DNA of 9,227 bases, taken from the NCBI GenBank assembly GCA_033722675.1, contig JAWVYO010000091.1, positions 1 to 9,227 of the forward strand, given 5' to 3'. The DNA comes from DATHYU01 sp033722675. GTDB taxonomy: Bacteria > Actinomycetota > Acidimicrobiia > Spongiisociales > UBA11373. Position numbers and translations under genes: made by a program. A model generated the notes under the pieces. The model had not been told where the DNA came from. It made no database searches and was given only the letters and a program-made list of their open reading frames with translations. Positions 5,151-9,227 of the stretch are shown piece by piece (the stretch's first letter is position 1; each line of letters starts with the position of its first letter).

Positions 5151-7856
5151 ATGTCCGATGCGAAGTGGGTCTACGGATTCGACGAGGTCGACGCCGCCGA
5201 GGCGTACGTCGGCGGCGAGTGGGACGCCGTGCGGGCCCTGCTCGGCGGCAAGGGGGCCAACCTCGCCGACATGACCCGGCTCGGGGTCCCGGTGCCACCG
5301 GGGTTCACGGTGACCACCGAAGCCTGCCTCGCCTACCTCGACCGGGACGAGGAGTTCCCCGACGGGGCCTGGAAACAGGTCGAGGCGGCGCTGGCGGGCA
5401 TCGAGCAGGCGACGGGAAAGACCTTCGGCGACCCCGCCGACCCGCTGCTCGTGTCCTGCCGGTCCGGCGCCAAGTTCTCGATGCCCGGGATGATGGACAC
5501 GGTCCTCAACATCGGGCTCAACGACGAGGTGGCAGAGGGGATGGTCGCCCTCACCGGCGACGAGCACTTCGTCTACGACTCCTACCGGCGCCTCATCCAG
5601 ATGTTCGGATCCGTGGTCCTGGGCCTCCGCGACGAACTGTTCGAGCACGTCCTCGAACGGGCCCGAGCCCGGCGGGGCGTCGAGTCCGACACCGAACTCT
5701 CCGCCGACGACCTCCGCGCGATCGTGGAGGAGTTCAAGAGCATCGCCGTGCGCTTCCCCGCCGAGCCGATGGACCAGCTGAGGCTCGCCACCGAAGCGGT
5801 GTTCAAGTCGTGGAACGGCAAGCGGGCCGTCGACTATCGCAACGCCGCCGGCATCGACCACTCCCTCGGCACCGCCGTCAACATCCAGACGATGGTCTTC
5901 GGGAACATGGGTGACGACTCGGCCACCGGCGTCGCCATGTCCCGCAACGCCACCACCGGCGAGAACGAGATCGAGGGCGACTTCCTCGTCAACGCCCAGG
6001 GCGAGGACGTGGTCGCCGGCATTCGCCCGACGAAGCGAATGGAGGACATGGCCCGCGAGATGCCGGAGATCTACGAGGAGTTCGCCGAGATCGCCCGGAC
6101 GCTCGAACGCCACTACCGCGACATGCAGGACATGGAGTTCACCGTCGAACGCGGGAAGCTCTGGCTGCTGCAGACCCGCGACGGCAAGCGGACCGCCCAG
6201 GCCGCGGTCCGCATCGCCGTCGACCTCGCCGAGGAGGGCCTCATCGACCGCATCGAGGCCGTCATGCGGGTCCAGCCCGACCAGGTGGACTTCTTCCTCC
6301 ATCCGCAGTTCAGTCCCGAGGCGAAGGAGGCCGCGGGCCTGCTGGCATCGGGGCTCAACGTGTCCCCGGGCGCCGCCGTCGGCGTGGCCGCCTTCGACGC
6401 CGACCTCGCCGAGGAGTGGGCCCGCGAGGACGGCAAGGACGTGATCATGGTCCGGCCCGAGACGAAGCCCGACGACGTCCACGGCATGCTGGCCGCCAAC
6501 GGGATCCTCACGAGCCGCGGCGGCCGCACGAGCCATGCCGCCCTCGTCGCCCGCCAGTTCGGCAAGCCCGCCGTCGTGGGCGTCGGCGAGCTCTCCATCG
6601 ACCTCCAGGGCCGGACGATGAGCGTCGACGGGACCGAGGTGGAGGAGGGCGACTGGATCTCCATCGACGGCACGACCGGCGACGTGTATCTCGGCCGGCT
6701 CGAGTCGATCGTCCCCGACATCGAGGACCCGTGGCTCATGAAGCTGCTCGGATGGGCCGACGAGCTCCGGGACCTCGACGTCCGGGCGAACGCCGACTAC
6801 CCCGCCGACGCCGAACGGGCTCGCTCCTACGGCGCCCAGGGAATCGGCCTCACCCGGACCGAGCACATGTTCTTCGAGAGCGAGCGGCTGCCGATCGTCC
6901 AGACGATGATCATGGCCGAATCGCCCGCCGAGCGGCGGGAGGCGCTCGAAGCACTCCTCCCGCTCCAACGGGCCGACTTCGACGGCCTGTTCCGCGCCAT
7001 GGACGGGCTGCCGGTGATCATCCGGCTCATCGACCCCCCGCTGCACGAGTTCCTGCCCGAGCAGCGGACCCTCACCCGGCTGCTCGCCGACCACAAGATC
7101 CGCCTCAGCCACGCCGGCACCCTCGACGAGATCGAGGAGCTCCTCGCCCAGGTCGAGGACGAAGAGCACATGCTCGCCCGTGTCGAGGCGCTCCACGAGG
7201 CGAATCCGATGCTCGGCACCCGCGGCGTGCGCCTCGGGATCATGCTGCCCGATCTCACGAAGATGCAGGTCAGGGCGATCTTCCAGGCGGCCTGTGCGGT
7301 GCGACGCGACGGCGTCGACGTGAAACCCGAGGTGATGATCCCGCTCACGAGCCACGTGAACGAGCTCGCCCGCCAGCGCGCCGCCCTCGAGGCGGAGGCG
7401 AAGGCGGTCATGGACGAGGAGGGCATCGAGGTCGACTACCTGTTCGGGACCATGATCGAGATCCCCAGGGCCGCCCTCACCGCCGACGAGATCGCCGAGT
7501 ACGCCGAGTTCTTCTCCTTCGGGACGAACGACCTCACGCAGACGACGTTCGGGATCAGCCGCGACGACGCCGAAGCGGGCTTCCTCCTCGCCTATCTCCA
7601 GGAGGGAATCCTCGACGAGAACCCCTTCGCCACCCTCGACCGCAACGGCGTGGGCAAGCTCATGGGGCAGGCCGTCGAGGCGGGCCGGGCGGTCCGGGAG
7701 GGCCTCGAGGTGGGCATCTGCGGTGAGCACGGCGGCGATCCCGCCTCCATCGCGATCTGCCACGAGCTGGGCCTGGACTACGTCTCGTGCTCGCCCTTCC
7801 GGGTTCCGATCGCCCGGCTGGCGGCCGCCCAGGCCGCCGTGCACGCGAAGGCCTGA
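5151..7856 (+). CDS. ppdK: Pyruvate, phosphate dikinase (PPDK)
   Basis: PPDK reversibly converts pyruvate, ATP and phosphate to phosphoenolpyruvate, AMP and pyrophosphate in the cytoplasm. It can feed gluconeogenesis or run as a pyrophosphate-using glycolytic step. The 901-residue protein has the N-terminal nucleotide-binding domain, with GGKGANL (K34) and CRSGAKFSMPGMMDTVLN (R104). The swivelling phosphohistidine domain carries GGRTSHAALVAR, with catalytic His462 and the adjacent Thr460 that regulatory proteins phosphorylate in other PPDKs. The C-terminal PEP/pyruvate barrel has GIGLTRTEHMFF (R569), IRLIDPPLHEFLP (R625), NPMLGTRGVRLGI, EIPRAALTADEIAEYAEFF, FGTNDLTQTTFG, and GICGEHGG with the acid/base Cys857. 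All expected active-site residues are present and the length fits the family (about 870-900). The start is supported by AGGAG at 5137-5141, 9 nt before the ATG. No PDRP-type regulator is in the window. Confidence 0.97.
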   Translation: MSDAKWVYGFDEVDAAEAYVGGEWDAVRALLGGKGANLADMTRLGVPVPPGFTVTTEACLAYLDRDEEFPDGAWKQVEAALAGIEQATGKTFGDPADPLLVSCRSGAKFSMPGMMDTVLNIGLNDEVAEGMVALTGDEHFVYDSYRRLIQMFGSVVLGLRDELFEHVLERARARRGVESDTELSADDLRAIVEEFKSIAVRFPAEPMDQLRLATEAVFKSWNGKRAVDYRNAAGIDHSLGTAVNIQTMVFGNMGDDSATGVAMSRNATTGENEIEGDFLVNAQGEDVVAGIRPTKRMEDMAREMPEIYEEFAEIARTLERHYRDMQDMEFTVERGKLWLLQTRDGKRTAQAAVRIAVDLAEEGLIDRIEAVMRVQPDQVDFFLHPQFSPEAKEAAGLLASGLNVSPGAAVGVAAFDADLAEEWAREDGKDVIMVRPETKPDDVHGMLAANGILTSRGGRTSHAALVARQFGKPAVVGVGELSIDLQGRTMSVDGTEVEEGDWISIDGTTGDVYLGRLESIVPDIEDPWLMKLLGWADELRDLDVRANADYPADAERARSYGAQGIGLTRTEHMFFESERLPIVQTMIMAESPAERREALEALLPLQRADFDGLFRAMDGLPVIIRLIDPPLHEFLPEQRTLTRLLADHKIRLSHAGTLDEIEELLAQVEDEEHMLARVEALHEANPMLGTRGVRLGIMLPDLTKMQVRAIFQAACAVRRDGVDVKPEVMIPLTSHVNELARQRAALEAEAKAVMDEEGIEVDYLFGTMIEIPRAALTADEIAEYAEFFSFGTNDLTQTTFGISRDDAEAGFLLAYLQEGILDENPFATLDRNGVGKLMGQAVEAGRAVREGLEVGICGEHGGDPASIAICHELGLDYVSCSPFRVPIARLAAAQAAVHAKA

Positions 7857-7880
7857 TCCGCCGGGGGCTGTGCGACAATC

Positions 7881-7911
7881 GTCCCGGGCGGTCCCACCGG
7901 CCGCCCGGGAC
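7881..7911 (+). terminator. Perfect 11-bp hairpin between ppdK and the OmpA-like gene
   Basis: GTCCCGGGCGG (7881-7891) is exactly complementary to CCGCCCGGGAC (7901-7911), with a 9-nt loop. It starts 25 bp after the ppdK stop and ends 5 bp before the TGGAG ribosome-binding site of the next gene. This is the strongest stem in the intergenic regions. No T-tract follows, so it may be a rho-independent terminator of the T-less kind proposed for high-GC Actinobacteria, an mRNA-stabilising stem, or a structured leader that affects access to the ribosome-binding site. Confidence 0.5.
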
Positions 7912-7928
7912 CCGGCTGGAGCACGACG

Positions 7929-9083
7929 ATGACGACCCCGAATCCGCACCGACGGCGAAGGCTGTCGCGCCTGGCCGTCGTCGCCGCCGTGGTGCTGCTC
8001 GTCGCCCTCGCTGCGATCACGATCGCGCTGCGGGTCCCGGCCATCGAACGAGACATCGAACGCCGGGCGGCCGACGCGTACCTCGACCAGGACCGCTCCG
8101 GCGTCCCCGTGATCGTGACCGCGGAGGGTCGCGACGTCACGATCGCAGGCGACCTCGCCGCCGACGACCTCCCCGTCGTGGAAGAGCTCGTCGCGGATCT
8201 GTGGGGCGTCGGCCGCGTCACGTTCGACCGCGGGCCCCTGACGGCCACCGACACCACCACCACCACGACCACGACCGCGCCCCCGTCGACGACCACCACC
8301 GCACCCGCTCCGACCACCACCGCGACCAGCGAGCCGCCCGGGACCACCACGACGACCTCCCCACCGCCGGCGCCGATCCTCGCCGTGGAGGACGGCGTCG
8401 TCAGCGCGTCGGTGGCCTCGCCCGTGACGGGGCGTCGCATCGAACTGGGCGCCTCCCGCGCCGGCCTGTCCGCCGAGGTGATCGTGGAACCGAACCGGGC
8501 GACGGCGCCGTGGGCCGCCGCGATCGACGACGCCCTCGCGGCATTGCGGGGTGTCGCCGCCATCTCGCTCACCGTCGACGGCGACATGGGCTTCCTCGCC
8601 GGCCTGGTCGCCGACGAAGAACGGCTCGCTCCGATCACCGACGCGTTCGCCGCCGCCGGCATCGACCTCGACGCCTCCCGGCTGGAGGTGGCGTCACCCC
8701 CCGACGCGGCCTCCGCCGCCGAACTGGAGACGCGCTTGAACGCCCTCGTCGAAGACGTCTCCATCCTCTTCGAGGCCGGCTCGGCCGAGGTGTCACCGAC
8801 GGGGTCTGAGCTGCTCGAACGGGCAGCCGAGCTCCTGCGGGCGCTTCCGGGGGCACGGGTGGAGATCGGCGGTCATGCCGACGACGCCGGCGACGCGGCC
8901 GCGAACCTCGCCCTCTCCCGCCAACGCGCCGATGCCGTGGCGGACGTGCTGGTGGCCGCCGGCGTCGACCCCCTGCAGATCACCACGGTCGGCTACGGCG
9001 GAACCCGCCCGGTGACCGACGACACGGACGCGGGTCCCGCCGCCAACCGACGGATCGAGTTCACCGTCGAAGGAGTCGACTAG
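7929..9083 (+). CDS. Membrane-anchored BON/OmpA-family protein (OmpATb/ArfA-like)
   Basis: This 384-residue protein has a cytoplasmic basic N-terminus (RRRR, 8-11) and one membrane helix (about 15-34). A BON-like segment follows (about 39-100, with RDVTIAGDL and VVEELVADLWGVGRV), then a Thr/Pro linker (105-149). A second BON-like region (about 150-260) leads to an OmpA C-terminal domain (about 275-381). That domain has ISILFEAGS-type entry residues (278-285), GGHADDAG (314-321), LSRQRADAV (329-337), VGYG (354-357) and NRRIEF (373-378). D318 and R333 match the pair that binds diaminopimelate in OmpA-like domains, so binding to peptidoglycan outside the membrane is expected. The order of helix, BON and OmpA domains matches M. 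tuberculosis OmpATb/ArfA. TGGAG at 7917-7921 lies 7 nt before the ATG. A small membrane-protein gene follows with a 2-bp gap. The role in this organism is unknown. Confidence 0.88.
   Translation: MTTPNPHRRRRLSRLAVVAAVVLLVALAAITIALRVPAIERDIERRAADAYLDQDRSGVPVIVTAEGRDVTIAGDLAADDLPVVEELVADLWGVGRVTFDRGPLTATDTTTTTTTTAPPSTTTTAPAPTTTATSEPPGTTTTTSPPPAPILAVEDGVVSASVASPVTGRRIELGASRAGLSAEVIVEPNRATAPWAAAIDDALAALRGVAAISLTVDGDMGFLAGLVADEERLAPITDAFAAAGIDLDASRLEVASPPDAASAAELETRLNALVEDVSILFEAGSAEVSPTGSELLERAAELLRALPGARVEIGGHADDAGDAAANLALSRQRADAVADVLVAAGVDPLQITTVGYGGTRPVTDDTDAGPAANRRIEFTVEGVD
8241..8375 (+). repeat. Thr/Pro-coding low-complexity triplet tract
   Basis: This stretch of the OmpA-like gene is dominated by ACC and ACG codons in runs, such as ACACCACCACCACCACGACC near 8251-8270. 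It encodes residues 105-149, almost only Thr, Pro and Ala with a few Ser, Gly and Glu. The linker is probably extended and disordered, separating the membrane-proximal BON segment from the outer domains. Triplet runs of this kind can change length by replication slippage without breaking the frame. Confidence 0.75.
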
Positions 9084-9085
9084 CC

Positions 9086-9227
9086 ATGCTCTACGTCATC
9101 GGGATGATCGTCGTCAGCATCGTCGTCGCGGCGGTGATCGGTGTCGTGCTCGGCTGGCTGTTGCGCTCGTGGCGCGTCCCGTCGACGGGAGGGCAGGCAG
9201 ATCGCCGGGAGACCCCGACCGCCGTCA
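9086..9227 (+). CDS. Small single-helix membrane protein, 3' end beyond the window
   Basis: An ATG 2 bp after the stop of the OmpA-like gene opens a frame that runs to the window end (47 codons visible, no stop). AAGGAG at 9070-9075, inside the last codons of the upstream gene, gives a ribosome-binding site 10 nt before the ATG, so the two genes are very probably co-transcribed and translationally close. The product begins with a hydrophobic stretch, MLYVIGMIVVSIVVAAVIGV (1-20), continuing to about residue 26. Arg27 and Arg30 follow, then a polar tail rich in Arg, Gln, Asp, Thr and Pro. This suggests one membrane helix with the tail in the cytoplasm. No family is recognised by sequence; by position and type it resembles ArfB, the small membrane protein after ArfA in mycobacteria. 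Confidence 0.75.
   Translation, partial: MLYVIGMIVVSIVVAAVIGVVLGWLLRSWRVPSTGGQADRRETPTAV

Noticed and set aside
3617..5914. A 765-codon open frame on the plus strand crossing typA, the transpeptidase and ppdK
   Set aside because: It spans three real genes and their intergenic gaps, and its translation is dominated by Arg, Pro, Gly and His, as expected for an out-of-frame reading.
5127..7949. A 940-codon open frame on the minus strand opposite ppdK
   Set aside because: It is a mirror of the strong G/C third-position bias of ppdK. The translation is rich in Gly, Val, Asp, Leu and Arg with no recognisable domain, while the plus strand encodes a complete PPDK.
1..9227. Mobile element, CRISPR array or defence system
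   Set aside because: No transposase, integrase, repeat-spacer array, terminal inverted repeats or toxin/nuclease genes are visible; all substantial coding regions match core or envelope families.

Overview
The window is a stretch of very GC-rich bacterial chromosome. Codons strongly prefer G or C at the third position, and several starts are GTG. The gene content suggests a high-GC actinobacterium, possibly a member of Acidimicrobiia. The indications are a TypA with an actinobacterial-style N-terminus, an L,D-transpeptidase, a pyruvate phosphate dikinase and an OmpATb/ArfA-like BON-OmpA protein. The lineage is an inference; no 16S gene or taxon-specific marker is present.

Layout from left to right. 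(1) Positions 1-267, minus strand: the 5' three-quarters of a tmRNA gene (ssrA), cut off by the window edge, with a short tag reading frame ending in ALAA. (2) 334-1578, minus: a DEAD-box RNA helicase upstream of ssrA on the same strand. (3) 1579-1714: a divergent intergenic region with a 7-bp-arm inverted repeat. (4) 1715-2314, plus: a three-helix membrane protein with a DUF305 domain. (5) 2321-4150, minus: the ribosome-associated GTPase TypA/BipA. It converges on the DUF305 gene with only 6 bp between stop codons, and both stops lie in one small palindrome. (6) 4278-5054, plus: a secreted L,D-transpeptidase with a peptidoglycan-binding domain. (7) 5151-7856, plus: pyruvate phosphate dikinase. 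(8) 7929-9083, plus: an inner-membrane-anchored BON-OmpA protein, preceded by a perfect 11-bp hairpin. (9) 9086 to the window end, plus: the start of a small single-helix membrane protein, translationally close-coupled to the OmpA gene.

Functionally the left half is about RNA and ribosome maintenance: trans-translation, RNA remodelling and a ribosome-binding stress GTPase. The right half is about the cell envelope (peptidoglycan cross-linking and a peptidoglycan-binding OmpA-like protein), with a central-carbon enzyme, PPDK, between. There is no mobile element, CRISPR array, phage gene or obvious defence system. I see mostly core genes and no convincing new multi-gene system. The points most worth a second look are the short tmRNA tag, the arfA/arfB-like pair at the right edge, the strong hairpin between ppdK and the OmpA gene, and the DUF305 membrane protein standing alone among core genes.
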